NCBI GenBank assembly: GCA_030840515.1
Contig: JAVEEJ010000335.1
Coordinates: 1 to 10,410, forward strand
Origin: Frankiaceae bacterium
GTDB taxonomy: Bacteria; Actinomycetota; Actinomycetes; JAVEEJ01
Direction: 5' to 3'
DNA length: 10,410 bases
The notes under the pieces are model-generated. The model saw only the letters and a program-made list of their open reading frames with translations, had not been told where the DNA came from and ran no database searches. The translations under genes and the position numbers were made by a program. Shown here piece after piece: positions 1 through 8,916 of this stretch (positions are counted from its first letter, which is position 1; each line of letters starts with the position of its first letter).

Positions 1-1456
1 GTCCGCTAGCGAGGTCGATGACCGGCTGATAGTGCATCACCAGCTCGGATCGACTCAGTGCGGACCGGAGTGCGGTTTCCGTATCGGCCAACCTCTCGAC
101 GCCGCGCCGCAGCTCGTTGTCGAAGACCCGGATTCGACTCCCACCATGGCGCTTGGCGTCGTACATCGCCGCGTCCGCAGCCATGAGCAGCTCGTCCCCC
201 GTCTGGCTCGGGCTGCCCAACGCGACACCCACGCTCGCCGACACCGTCACGAGGCTGCCCCCGAGCTCGAAAGGCGCCGCGAAGGCAGCGGCGAGGCGTT
301 CGCTGAGGATTGCGGAGTCATCGGGGGACGCCAGGTCACGCCAGATGACGACGAACTCATCCCCCGAGTAACGGCCCAACGTGTCGCCTGTGCGCATCTG
401 GCCCGTCAGCCGCTGCCCGACCTGCCGGAGCAGGTCGTCCCCCACCGGGTGCCCCAGCGTGTCGTTGACCCGCTTGAACTGGTCGAGATCGAGGAAGGCA
501 ACCCCGACCTGTCGACCACTTCTCACGCAGTCGGCGAGCGCTTGCTCCAGCCGGTCGTTCAGGAGCAAGCGGTTGGGGAGTCCGGTGAGCCCGTCGTGCA
601 GCGTCTGATGTGACAGCGCCTGCTGGACGATGTGCATCTCCGTGACATCGACGTGGCTGATCACCGCACCTCCGGCTCCGTCGATCGCCGCGGACGCTAT
701 GCGGACGCTGAACCAGCGCTCCTCGTTCGGGCCATGGCAGGCGTACTCGCGCTGGAATCGAGCCAGCCGACCGGCGAGGACTTCCGTTAGGCCCGCGAGG
801 ACCTCAGCAGCACCGATGGAGTTGGCAGTGTCGGGGGTAGCGCCCTCACAGGCCGCCAAATAGCTCGACCCCAAGCCGCATGCCTGCGGGCTGCCGCCGT
901 TCGCGCTCATGAATTCCCACCACGCCTCGTTCACCGCCACGATGCGCATACTGCTGTTGATGGCACAGGTCGGAGCCTCGATGGCGTCCAGCAACCCGCG
1001 CGCGAGTTGGAGATAGCGGTGCGCCTCTTGCTCGGCACGCTGGCGCTGAAGGGCATGGAGCAGAGCAGTGGCCAGCCGAGGGCCATCGTGCTGTCCTTTG
1101 ACGAGGTAGTCCTGAGCGCCCTCGGCGAGTGCCCAAAGCGCGAGCTGACCGTCGACCCGGCCCGTGAGGACAAGCAGGGCCGTCTTCGGGTGCGCGGCAC
1201 GAACCGCGTGGACCACCGCGAGCCCGTCCGCGTCGGGCAGTGTCAGGTCGGCCAGTATCAAGTCGTACGGCGCCTCTTCGAGACGACGCAGCGCATCCTG
1301 CAAGTTCGCCGCGACCTGGACCTCGGCAAGCGGGAGATCATCCTCGAGTAGAGCGACGACCAGCTCACTGTCCGAGGTCGAGTCTTCGATCAGGAGTAGC
1401 CGCAGCGGCGTCGTCTCGTCGAGCGGCAGCCGTTCGACGGTCAGCTGCGGCCTCAA
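1..1456 (-). CDS. REC-PAS-GGDEF-EAL c-di-GMP signalling protein (3' end beyond left edge)
   Basis: This is a hybrid response regulator predicted to make and/or break cyclic di-GMP in the cytoplasm. 485 residues are visible. A receiver domain (about 18-130) has acidic pair E24-D25, phospho-acceptor D70, T98 and K120. A PAS domain (about 151-275) ends in a PAC-like strand and DVTE. A GGDEF domain (about 285-445) has the active-site variant SGDEF at 364-368, and RTGD at 355-358 lies exactly five residues before it, which matches the RxxD product-inhibition I-site. An EAL domain opens at about 463 (ELVMHYQPVIDL) and is cut by the edge, so its catalytic EAL motif is not visible. The start is a TTG whose last two bases are the first two of the upstream gene's TGA stop, so translation is probably coupled. 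It is last in a kinase-regulator operon and is a likely phosphorylation target of the kinase at 1875-3035. The domain calls are firm. The start and the net enzyme activity are not. Confidence 0.93.
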   Translation of the reverse strand, partial: MRPQLTVERLPLDETTPLRLLLIEDSTSDSELVVALLEDDLPLAEVQVAANLQDALRRLEEAPYDLILADLTLPDADGLAVVHAVRAAHPKTALLVLTGRVDGQLALWALAEGAQDYLVKGQHDGPRLATALLHALQRQRAEQEAHRYLQLARGLLDAIEAPTCAINSSMRIVAVNEAWWEFMSANGGSPQACGLGSSYLAACEGATPDTANSIGAAEVLAGLTEVLAGRLARFQREYACHGPNEERWFSVRIASAAIDGAGGAVISHVDVTEMHIVQQALSHQTLHDGLTGLPNRLLLNDRLEQALADCVRSGRQVGVAFLDLDQFKRVNDTLGHPVGDDLLRQVGQRLTGQMRTGDTLGRYSGDEFVVIWRDLASPDDSAILSERLAAAFAAPFELGGSLVTVSASVGVALGSPSQTGDELLMAADAAMYDAKRHGGSRIRVFDNELRRGVERLADTETALRSALSRSELVMHYQPVIDLASG

Positions 1457-1878
1457 TGCGGAAGTCGGACTAGGCCAAGCCAGAAGTTGTTGACCGACTG
1501 CACGACGAACACGAACCGGTCGAAGTCCGTCGGCTTCGTGAGGAAGCAGTTGGCCCCCAACTCATAGGTGCGCGCCACGTCGGGCGCCGCCGAGGAGGTC
1601 GTGAGCACGGCGACCGGTATCAGCCGCAGCGACTTGTCGGCACGCATGGCAGCAAGGACCTCGTGCCCTGTCATGCGTGGCAGGTTCAGGTCCAGGATGA
1701 CTAGGTCCGGGTACCCGTCCGGGGTGTTTCGCAAGAAGTCGAGTGCCGCGGCGCCGTCGCGCACCGTCGTCACGTCGCTCTTGAACTCGGCACCCGACAG
1801 GGCTTCGAGTGTGAGCTCGATGTCAGCCAGGCTGTCCTCGACGAGAAGCACCCGCCGTGGCTGCCTGAGCCCGTTCAT
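1453..1878 (-). CDS. Single-domain response regulator, Rcp1-like
   Basis: A 141-residue stand-alone receiver with no output domain. It is predicted to accept phosphate from a histidine kinase and act by protein contact or as a phosphate shuttle. The full receiver signature is present: E14-D15, phospho-acceptor D63 (VILDLNLPRMTG), T93/T94 in VLTTSS and K115 in FLTKPTDF. The C-terminal helix ends in a FW...RLP stretch seen in Rcp1-family regulators, the partners of phytochrome-type kinases. The ATG overlaps the TGA stop of the upstream kinase as ATGA, so the pair is almost certainly co-transcribed and translationally coupled. Longer in-frame starts upstream would read into the kinase's C-terminal coding region and are disfavoured. 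The gene end overlaps the TTG start of the c-di-GMP enzyme. It is paralogous to the regulator at 7195-7641. The exact partners are inferred from position. Confidence 0.95.
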   Translation of the reverse strand: MNGLRQPRRVLLVEDSLADIELTLEALSGAEFKSDVTTVRDGAAALDFLRNTPDGYPDLVILDLNLPRMTGHEVLAAMRADKSLRLIPVAVLTTSSAAPDVARTYELGANCFLTKPTDFDRFVFVVQSVNNFWLGLVRLPH

Positions 1879-3035
1879 GCCGCGTCTTCGTTCGCGCTCG
1901 GCCGGGGCGAGCTGTCGTTGGACACGGCCGGAGGATCCGGAGGCGCTGGCAACATGATGCAAAAGCGGCTGCCGCCCAGCTCCGAGGGCTCGACCCAGGC
2001 TTGCCCGTCGCACCGCTCGGCGATCTGCTGCACGATGGCGAGCCCGATGCCGGTGCCTGGGTAGGCCTCGCGAACGTGGAGCCGAGAGAACATCCCGAAC
2101 ACCCGCTCGCGGTACTCCGGGTCGATGCCGATCCCGTCGTCGTCAACACAGAGCCGCACCTGGGCGCCGAGCAAAGCCCCGCTGACCACGACGCGCGCCG
2201 GCACGTCAGGTCGGTGGAACTTCAAGGCGTTGCTGATGAGGTTGTCGAGCACGGCCGTCACGGATGCGTCGTCTGACCAGACATCCGGGAGCTCGGAGAG
2301 CTCCACCCCTACCGCTTCGCGCGACAAGACGACGCGGCGCGCGACTGCACCGGTGTCCACTCGGCTAGTCGTCTGCTCAGAGCGCAGGAAGCGGGAGTAC
2401 TCGAGCAGGTCGTCAATCAGGATCCGCATCCGTGCCGCCCCGTCGACAACATGGAAGACGTAGCGCTGGCCCTGCTCACCGAGCACACCCGCATAACGCT
2501 TCTCGAGCAGCTGCACGAAACCGGTCATCACGCGCAGGGGCTCAGACAGGTCATGGGAGGCGACGTAGGCGAACTGCTCGAGGTCCCGATTGGATCGGCC
2601 AAGGGCCTTGTACTGCTTCTCAAGGACACGGTGGACGTCCTCGAGCTCAGCTGTCAGACGCACCCGCTCGGTGACGTCTTCGACACTCGTCGCCAGTCCC
2701 GCGATGCTCCCGTCTGCGGCCCGAAGCGGGGAGACCGTCAGGGAGACCGCGACGTGCCTCCCGTCGGGACGCAGGTGCCAGGTGTCGAAGCGGTCTACGC
2801 GTTGCCCTGTGAGTGCGAGCTCGTGAACCGAGCGCAGCTGCGACGCGGTCTCTTCAGGAAGCAAGTCCGAGGCCGAACGACCGAGCATGTCGGCGGCGGC
2901 GCATCCATACAGCCGCTCCGCCGCTGCGTTCCAGCTGGTGATGTGTCCAAGCAGGTCTTCGCTGAAGATCGCGTCGGCAGAAACTTCAACGATCTGGGCC
3001 AGGAGGACTGCGTCGACCGCAGAAGCGATCGTCAT
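1875..3035 (-). CDS. Soluble PAS-domain sensor histidine kinase
   Basis: A 386-residue cytoplasmic histidine kinase from the chosen ATG, with no membrane segment. An N-terminal PAS domain (about 12-125, ending SVEDVTERV) is followed by a short coiled linker and a HisKA dimerisation domain with phospho-acceptor H161 in YVASHDLSEPLR. The HATPase_c domain has an N box around N265-N269, a G1 box DDDGIGI (298-304) and a G2 box GTGIGL (327-332). It probably phosphorylates the small regulator encoded immediately downstream (ATGA overlap) and perhaps the receiver of the GGDEF-EAL protein. The start is uncertain. I prefer 3035 because the PAS fold begins soon after it. Other in-frame ATGs lie at 3107/3104 and at 3161, the last abutting the stop of the LuxR gene (TAGATG). 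The residues these would add look non-domain-like, rich in Arg and Lys, and none of the candidate starts has a clear ribosome site. The PAS ligand cannot be read from sequence. Confidence 0.94.
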   Translation of the reverse strand: MTIASAVDAVLLAQIVEVSADAIFSEDLLGHITSWNAAAERLYGCAAADMLGRSASDLLPEETASQLRSVHELALTGQRVDRFDTWHLRPDGRHVAVSLTVSPLRAADGSIAGLATSVEDVTERVRLTAELEDVHRVLEKQYKALGRSNRDLEQFAYVASHDLSEPLRVMTGFVQLLEKRYAGVLGEQGQRYVFHVVDGAARMRILIDDLLEYSRFLRSEQTTSRVDTGAVARRVVLSREAVGVELSELPDVWSDDASVTAVLDNLISNALKFHRPDVPARVVVSGALLGAQVRLCVDDDGIGIDPEYRERVFGMFSRLHVREAYPGTGIGLAIVQQIAERCDGQAWVEPSELGGSRFCIMLPAPPDPPAVSNDSSPRPSANEDAA

Positions 3036-3161
3036 TCCGGTCCACTCGAGGGCGATGCCGGCACGATGACTCCCCTGTTTTTTTCTTCGACAACCTGTGT
3101 CCATCATCGCTCGCTGGAGTCGCGTGGTTACTAGATGAAACCTCCTAAGATTTCGGGGCAT
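3036..3161 (-). other. Leader or spacer between LuxR-type gene and PAS kinase
   Basis: This 126-base stretch is less GC-rich than its flanks. On the minus strand it holds a perfect Shine-Dalgarno core AGGAGG (3146-3141) with no ATG, GTG or TTG at usable spacing after it, and a run of seven A (complement of the T-run near 3079). It is open in the kinase frame from an ATG directly after the LuxR gene's TAG stop, so it could be the kinase's true N-terminus. Its Arg/Lys-rich translation and base composition look more like a non-coding leader. I see no convincing promoter hexamers or terminator. Confidence 0.4.
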
Positions 3162-4214
3162 CTAGGGACGAAGCAGGTTGAGAAGCTCCTGCTGCGAACT
3201 GATCCCCAGCTTCCGGTACACCGATGTCAGGTGGTTGCGCACCGTGCTCTCGCTGAGGAAGAGCGAACGTGCGACCAACGGGACCCGGTCGCCGGCGAGC
3301 AGCCGCGTGGCGATCTCCAACTCCCGCGCGGAGAGCCGAGCCAACGCAGGCACCGCGTGGGCATCGGGCATTCGCGACAGCTCTGCTGTCACCCCTGCCG
3401 CCACGAACTCTCGGGCGATGAACCGCAGCTGGCTCTGAAGGTCGAGTGGTCGGTCCTCGGCGACTGTCTCGCCCGGTCGGATGACGGGTGCGATGGTGAA
3501 GCCGAGAGGCGGCGGCTGTGTTCCCGAAGGCGACGAGATGACCGTGCGGCAGAGCCGCCAGCTTCCGTCGGCCCGTCGGAGGCGCAGTCGCAGGGATGCC
3601 CCGCATCCGTCGGTGTCGTGCGCGACAGTGGCCAGCAAGCGAGGGACATCTGCGGGATGCACGGCCGAGAGCACGGTCGCACCCAAGACCGATTCGGGGG
3701 TGTAGCCAAGGATCTGCTCCACGTCAGCGCTGATGCGGTCCAGTCGCCAGTCGGCGTCCGCGGTCCCCATCGCGAGCAGCGGATCGCCCTCTTGCGCCAC
3801 CTCACTGGTTAGAGGATCGAGCAGGCTCAGGTCGTCCGGCAGCACTATGGCGATGGCCGAACGCCGGGGCGGGTCGGTGTAGGCGCTGAGCCAGACGTGC
3901 GCGGACAGGTCGGTGCCGTCAAGCCTGTGGTACGTGCGGCGCGAGTGGCGATAGCCGTCAAGCTCGCCCGCGTTGACGCGCTGAAGGGCGGAACCGGCTT
4001 CCACCGGGCGATCGATGAACTCACTCAGCTCATGACCCAAGAGCTGGCTGCGTGCCGCTCCCAAGAGCAGGGCTACTGGGGCACTGACCTCAACGATGGT
4101 GGCGTCGGCGACGTGCAGGAGGAGCACCGGCAGCAAGCTGTCCCTGACGGCGTCGCCCATGGCGGAATCGCTGGCATCCTCCACGTCGCCCGCCTCCAGT
4201 TGGTTGCCGCTCAT
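3162..4214 (-). CDS. PAS-PAS-LuxR family transcriptional regulator
   Basis: A 350-residue predicted DNA-binding regulator. Two PAS-like regions come first: about 28-125, divergent, and about 140-248, the clearer one (VEQILGYTPESVLG, then HPADV and a strand ending in a GFTIAPV stretch). A C-terminal LuxR/GerE helix-turn-helix follows (about 293-350): LSARELEIATRLLAG, then the recognition region SESTVRNHLTSVYRKLGI. There is no receiver domain, so control is probably by a ligand or partner bound to PAS rather than by phosphorylation. The ATG at 4214 has a GGGAGAG about 10 bases upstream. A longer frame from 4373 would add 53 residues that look like translated promoter. It is first in the leftward cluster and is divergent from the REC-PP2C gene, the classic place for a regulator controlling both arms, though that is inference. 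The HTH call is firm; the first PAS is weaker. Confidence 0.9.
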   Translation of the reverse strand: MSGNQLEAGDVEDASDSAMGDAVRDSLLPVLLLHVADATIVEVSAPVALLLGAARSQLLGHELSEFIDRPVEAGSALQRVNAGELDGYRHSRRTYHRLDGTDLSAHVWLSAYTDPPRRSAIAIVLPDDLSLLDPLTSEVAQEGDPLLAMGTADADWRLDRISADVEQILGYTPESVLGATVLSAVHPADVPRLLATVAHDTDGCGASLRLRLRRADGSWRLCRTVISSPSGTQPPPLGFTIAPVIRPGETVAEDRPLDLQSQLRFIAREFVAAGVTAELSRMPDAHAVPALARLSARELEIATRLLAGDRVPLVARSLFLSESTVRNHLTSVYRKLGISSQQELLNLLRP

Positions 4215-4215
4215 T

Positions 4216-4225
4216 GCGATATCGC
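4216..4225. promoter_or_regulatory. Perfect 10-base palindrome beside the LuxR-type start
   Basis: GCGATATCGC is a perfect palindrome one base from the ATG at 4214, lying between it and the GGGAGAG ribosome-site candidate. It could be half of an operator or an RNA element affecting initiation, but a 10-base palindrome can also arise by chance. Confidence 0.25.
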
Positions 4226-4356
4226 TCTCCCACCCATCGGTTGAAACGCTGTGTACGCCCTCGGTGCTTTTGCCTAGTGGAACATCCCGCGAGCGACACG
4301 GTCGCCACCGTCGGGTGTCAGCGTCGTACGCCGCGCCATGCGAGTTGAACTCCCTG

Positions 4357-4383
4357 CGCTCCGGCCGGTACACGAGCGGAGCG
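4357..4383. promoter_or_regulatory. Inverted repeat in the divergent promoter region
   Basis: CGCTCC (4357-4362) and GGAGCG (4378-4383) form a 6-base inverted repeat with a 15-base centre. It overlaps the weak -10 candidate at 4369-4374, where an operator would be expected. LuxR-family dimers often bind dyads of this size. The match is short and GC-rich, so chance is a real alternative. Confidence 0.25.
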
Positions 4384-4474
4384 ATCTAGGCAGTTGCACC
4401 GATCTCGGGCATTCCTCGCTCCCAGGGTGTTCCGGCTGCTGACCGGCGACACATGCCAGGATGCAACCATGATC

Positions 4475-4483
4475 GGAGGGGGG
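4475..4483 (+). promoter_or_regulatory. Ribosome binding site deciding the REC-PP2C start
   Basis: GGAGGGGGG lies just ahead of two tandem GTG codons (4483 and 4486). The GGAGG core sits 6 bases before the second GTG, which makes 4486 the best start and disfavours the in-frame ATG at 4453. Confidence 0.7.
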
Positions 4484-4485
4484 TG

Positions 4486-5633
4486 GTGAGCCGGCGGTCG
4501 CTCGTGCTTGTCGAAGACGACCCCGGGGACGCCCTCCTCGTCACCGAGATGCTGCTGGACGTCGCCCCCGATGTGGAGCTCACGCTCTTCAAGAGCCTCC
4601 AGTCGGCGCTCGACGACTGGCCGGACGACGCCGACATCGTCCTGCTCGACCTCGGCCTGCCGGACGCCATCGGTCTCACCGCTCTGGAGAAGCTGCGGGC
4701 CCAGATACCCGACGTACCCGTCGTGGTGCTCACCGGCCGGGTCGACGACGCGATCGGACCCGAAGCGTTGGCCGCAGGTGCCCAGGACTTCCTCGTCAAG
4801 GGCCAGGTCGACGGGCCCGGGCTCGAGCGGTCGCTGAGGTACGCCGTCGAGCGCGGCCGGGCCACCACCTACCAGCGCGAGCTCGTCGCCGCAGAGCTCA
4901 GGGCGCAGGAGAACACGCGGCTGCAGCGCGGCCTGCTGCCGAGCCCCCTGATGAACACCGAGGAGCTCGAGCTAGCGCTCTTCTACCGGCCGGGCAGCGA
5001 GCGGGCCCTCCTGGGCGGGGACTTCTACGACGTCGTGCAGACCTCGACGGGCGTCCACCTCCTCATCGGCGACGTCAGTGGTCACGGACCCGACGAGGCA
5101 GCGCTCGGGGTGGCGCTCAGAATCACCTGGCGCGCCCTCGTGCTCGCGGGCCTTCCACCGGCCGAGGTGCTCCGCGGCGTGGAGCAGGTGCTGCTGGCCG
5201 AGCGCAACGACGACGAGCGCTTCGCCACGGTCGCCATGGTCTCGCTCAGCCCCGACCTCACCTCCGCGGAGCTGGTCCTCTGCGGCCACCCGGCGCCGCT
5301 GCTCATCCGAGGCAACGACGTCATCGAGCTCGACGTCGAAGGCCTTCCGGTGCTCACCATGCTGCAGGACCGTCCCGTGGAATCCGTGCGGGTCGAGCTG
5401 GACGGCGCCTGGGGTCTGCTCCTGTTCACCGACGGCCTGGTGGAGGGCACCACGTCACCGGGTGCAGTCGAGCGCTTCGGCGTGGGCGCGCTCGCGAGTC
5501 ACCTGCAGCCACTGGTGACGCAGCGCGTGGCCCGCCTCGATCTGGCGCCCCACCTGCTGGCAGAAGCTGAGCGCCGTCACGGCGGGCCGCTGACCGACGA
5601 CGTCGCGGTGCTGCTGATCGGCAGCTCAAGCTG

Positions 5634-5643
<10 letters not shown>
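4486..5643 (+). CDS. Receiver-PP2C (SpoIIE/RsbU-type) serine phosphatase
   Basis: A 385-residue response regulator with a phosphatase output. The receiver (about 5-120) has E10-D11-D12, phospho-acceptor D55 (VLLDLGLPD), T83 and K105. A helical linker (about 121-150) leads to a PPM/SpoIIE phosphatase domain (about 155-378). The metal-binding motifs are all present: GGDFYD (177-182), GDVSGHG (195-201), FTDG (314-317) and DD (371-372). Enzymes of this family typically dephosphorylate anti-anti-sigma (STAS) proteins in partner-switching pathways, with the receiver's phosphorylation state setting activity. No STAS protein, anti-sigma kinase or sigma factor lies in the window, so the substrate is elsewhere. 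The GTG start follows a strong ribosome site. The 3' end overlaps the next kinase gene. The C-terminus ends in an unusual SSWWC tail. Its receiver resembles that of the c-di-GMP enzyme on the left arm (LTGRVD...GAQDFLVKGQ against GAQDYLVKGQ). Confidence 0.94.
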
Positions 5644-7194
<1,551 letters not shown>

Positions 7195-7202
<8 letters not shown>

Positions 7203-7641
7203 CGCCCACACCTCCCGGCCCATCGAGGTCCTGCTCGTCGAGGACGACCCCGGCGACGTGCTCATGACTCAAGAGGCGTTCAAGGACTACAAGATCGCGA
7301 ACAAGCTGTCCGTCGTGACGAACGGCGAGGACGCGCTCGCCTACCTGCGCAAGCAGGGCCGCTTCGCCGACGTGCGCAGCCCGGACCTTGTCCTGCTCGA
7401 CCTCAACCTCCCCCGCCGGGACGGCCGCGAGGTGTTGCGCGACGTCAAGGGAGACCCCGACCTGCGCCGCATCCCGGTCGTGGTGCTCACCACGTCGGAC
7501 GCCGAGGAGGACGTCTTCGCGTCCTACGACCTGCATGCCAACGCCTACGTCCGCAAGCCCGTGGACTTCGACCAGTTCGTCGCCGCCGTACGCGCGATCG
7601 ACGACTTCTTCATCGAAGTGGTACGCCTTCCCGCAACCTGA
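7195..7641 (+). CDS. Single-domain response regulator, Rcp1-like
   Basis: A 148-residue stand-alone receiver without an output domain, expected to take phosphate from the CHASE3 kinase encoded just upstream. The receiver signature is complete: E16-D17-D18, phospho-acceptor D69 (LVLLDLNLPRRDG), T99/T100 in VVLTTSD and K121 in VRKPVDF. The C-terminus ends in a RLP stretch like that of its paralogue at 1453-1878. The ATG lies inside the kinase's last codons, 8 bases before the end of its TGA (ATGACTGA), so translation is probably coupled. A longer in-frame start at 7114 would add residues read antiphase through conserved kinase sequence and is rejected. With no output domain it must act by protein contact or as a relay. 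Confidence 0.95.
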
Positions 7642-7691
7642 GATACACGCTCGTCCCGACGATCACACGACCTGTCAGAGAGGCCCGTCCC
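7642..7691 (+). promoter_or_regulatory. Short spacer with ribosome site for the binding protein
   Basis: The 50-base gap after the response regulator has no visible terminator, so read-through into the next gene is likely. AGAGAGG at 7677-7683 ends 8 bases before the TTG at 7692, which supports that start. I see no strong promoter. Confidence 0.55.
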
Positions 7692-8870
7692 TTGCCTGTA
7701 TCGCGCAGAGAGGTGTTCAAGCTCGGCGCCATCGGCGTCGCCGGCCTGCTGTCGCTCGACCTCCTCACCGGGTGCGACTCCAGCTCCGGCGTCCAGTCGG
7801 CGCTCAACCCTGACTCGCTAGAGCCGTTTCACTCCGGCGCCGCGCGTGGCAGCAGCACAGGGTTGCCGTCGCGCTTGGCCTGGGCCTCGACGGCCAACTC
7901 CGAGTTCTTCCTCGCACTCGGTCGCGGCATGCAGCAGGCAGCCGCACTACGCGGGGTCGACTACGTCACGGCGACCTCCGGCAACGACCCCGGCCGGCAC
8001 GTGGATCAGATGAACGGCTTCCTCAAGCAGGGAGTCGGGTCCCTGGCGATGCAGCCGCTCAACCCCGACGCAGACACGCTGGTGCTTCAGCGCGCGATCG
8101 ACAAGGGCGTCTGCGTGCAGGGCATCATCACCGCACCGAGCACGATGCAGGTCGTGGCGAGCCAGTATCAGATCGGCTACGACCAGGGGAAGGCCGCCGC
8201 CGACTACGTCAACGCCAACCTGGGCGGCAACGCCAAGGTTCTCTACTTCAACCTCGACACCGCCGCGCCGCAGCTCCGGTTGCGCCACCGGGGAGTCCTC
8301 GACGGCCTCAAGACGGGCGGAGGCGGGATCGAGGTAGTCGGAGACCTGACGGTCGCCGAGATCAGCACCACGTCGGGCTTCAAGACGATGATGAGCGCGT
8401 TGCAGACCCACGGCGACATCAAGGTCGTGCTCGGCGGGGACACCATCGTGGTCGGCGCCTACAAGGCCTTGAAGGAGACGGGGAAGCTCCGGGACGACAT
8501 GTTCCTGTCGGGCGTCGACGGCGACAAGGAGGCGCTCGACCTGATCAAGCTGGGCGGCGCCTACAAGCTCAGCATCGCCTTCGCCTGGACCCTCATGGGC
8601 TACGGGCTGGGTCAGTTCGGAGCCGACTGGATCGAAGGAAAGCAGGTGCCGCGGGTCATCGTCGCCAAGGGCATCAAGCTCGACTCTGCCGGCGCCGTGG
8701 GCCGGTTCGCGAGCGCAAGCGCGGACCCTGCCGCCTTGTTCGCCGACCGTGGGCGTTACGAGGAGTACCTCCCGCTGTACGGCAACGTCAGCCACGCAAC
8801 GCGCCACACCTACTGGACGACGCCGGTCGACCCGCCGTCAGCCGCGGTCGCGCCCACGCCGTCCCGCTAG
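7692..8870 (+). CDS. Tat-type lipoprotein, periplasmic sugar-binding protein family
   Basis: A 392-residue solute-binding protein of the RbsB / Peripla_BP_4 type, anchored outside the membrane. The N-terminus carries SRREVFK (4-10), a twin-arginine motif, then a hydrophobic stretch and lipobox LTGC with C28 the predicted lipidated cysteine. A low-complexity linker (about 29-58) precedes a two-lobed binding fold (about 60-340): an N-lobe with FFLALGRGMQQAA and QMNGFLKQGVGSLAMQPLNP, and a C-lobe with VVLGGDTIVVGAYKALKE and LSGVDGDKEALDLIKLGG. The tail is Pro/Ala-rich. The start is TTG with a well-spaced AGAGAGG. Such proteins normally feed an ABC importer, but no permease or ATPase gene adjoins it here. 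It follows the CHASE3 kinase and regulator genes on the same strand, so it may instead present a ligand to the kinase (inference). The family call is firm; the ligand is unknown. Confidence 0.92.
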   Translation: MPVSRREVFKLGAIGVAGLLSLDLLTGCDSSSGVQSALNPDSLEPFHSGAARGSSTGLPSRLAWASTANSEFFLALGRGMQQAAALRGVDYVTATSGNDPGRHVDQMNGFLKQGVGSLAMQPLNPDADTLVLQRAIDKGVCVQGIITAPSTMQVVASQYQIGYDQGKAAADYVNANLGGNAKVLYFNLDTAAPQLRLRHRGVLDGLKTGGGGIEVVGDLTVAEISTTSGFKTMMSALQTHGDIKVVLGGDTIVVGAYKALKETGKLRDDMFLSGVDGDKEALDLIKLGGAYKLSIAFAWTLMGYGLGQFGADWIEGKQVPRVIVAKGIKLDSAGAVGRFASASADPAALFADRGRYEEYLPLYGNVSHATRHTYWTTPVDPPSAAVAPTPSR

Positions 8871-8873
8871 AGC

Positions 8874-8914
8874 CCAACGCGAGGGAGGGTGCGGCGCAGC
8901 ACGCCCACGGTTGG
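8874..8914. terminator. Possible bidirectional terminator between convergent genes
   Basis: In the 46-base gap between two convergent genes, CCAAC (8874-8878) pairs with GTTGG (8910-8914) around an inner GGGTGC (8887-8892) / GCACgCCC (8899-8906) stem with one bulge. There is no T-run on either side, so intrinsic termination is only possible, not shown. Confidence 0.3.
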
Positions 8915-8916
8915 CC

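Larger units (their letters stand above)
4215..4485. promoter_or_regulatory. Divergent intergenic control region
   Basis: This non-coding gap separates the starts of the leftward LuxR-type gene and the rightward REC-PP2C gene, so promoters for both arms should lie here. I see a weak rightward candidate: TTGAAC (4345-4350), an 18-base spacer and TACACG (4369-4374), which matches the -10 consensus poorly. I find no convincing leftward hexamers. Three dyads are present: a palindrome at 4216-4225, an imperfect hairpin at 4295-4319 and an inverted repeat at 4357-4383. No gene can be supported in it. Confidence 0.6.

Noticed and set aside
32..613. Rightward open frame of 193 codons at the left end
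   Set aside because: The leftward frame here reads an unbroken GGDEF and EAL start (SGDEF, RxxD, YQPVIDL), so the rightward frame is a shadow.
3073..3085. T-run on the plus strand as a rho-independent terminator
   Set aside because: No supported rightward transcript reaches it and there is no GC-rich hairpin directly before it.
2451..3812. Rightward open frames opposite the PAS kinase and LuxR-type gene
   Set aside because: Their products lack domains and mirror conserved kinase and HTH sequence on the other strand, which explains the open reading.
4215..4373. N-terminal extension of the LuxR-type protein from an ATG at 4373
   Set aside because: The extra 53 residues are Arg-rich and without a domain, and would occupy the space needed for promoters. 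The ATG at 4214 has a better-placed ribosome site.
7947..8807. Leftward open frame (286 codons) opposite the binding protein
   Set aside because: The rightward strand carries a clear Tat/lipobox binding protein with a good ribosome site. The antisense product is rich in Val, Gly, Asp and His without motifs.
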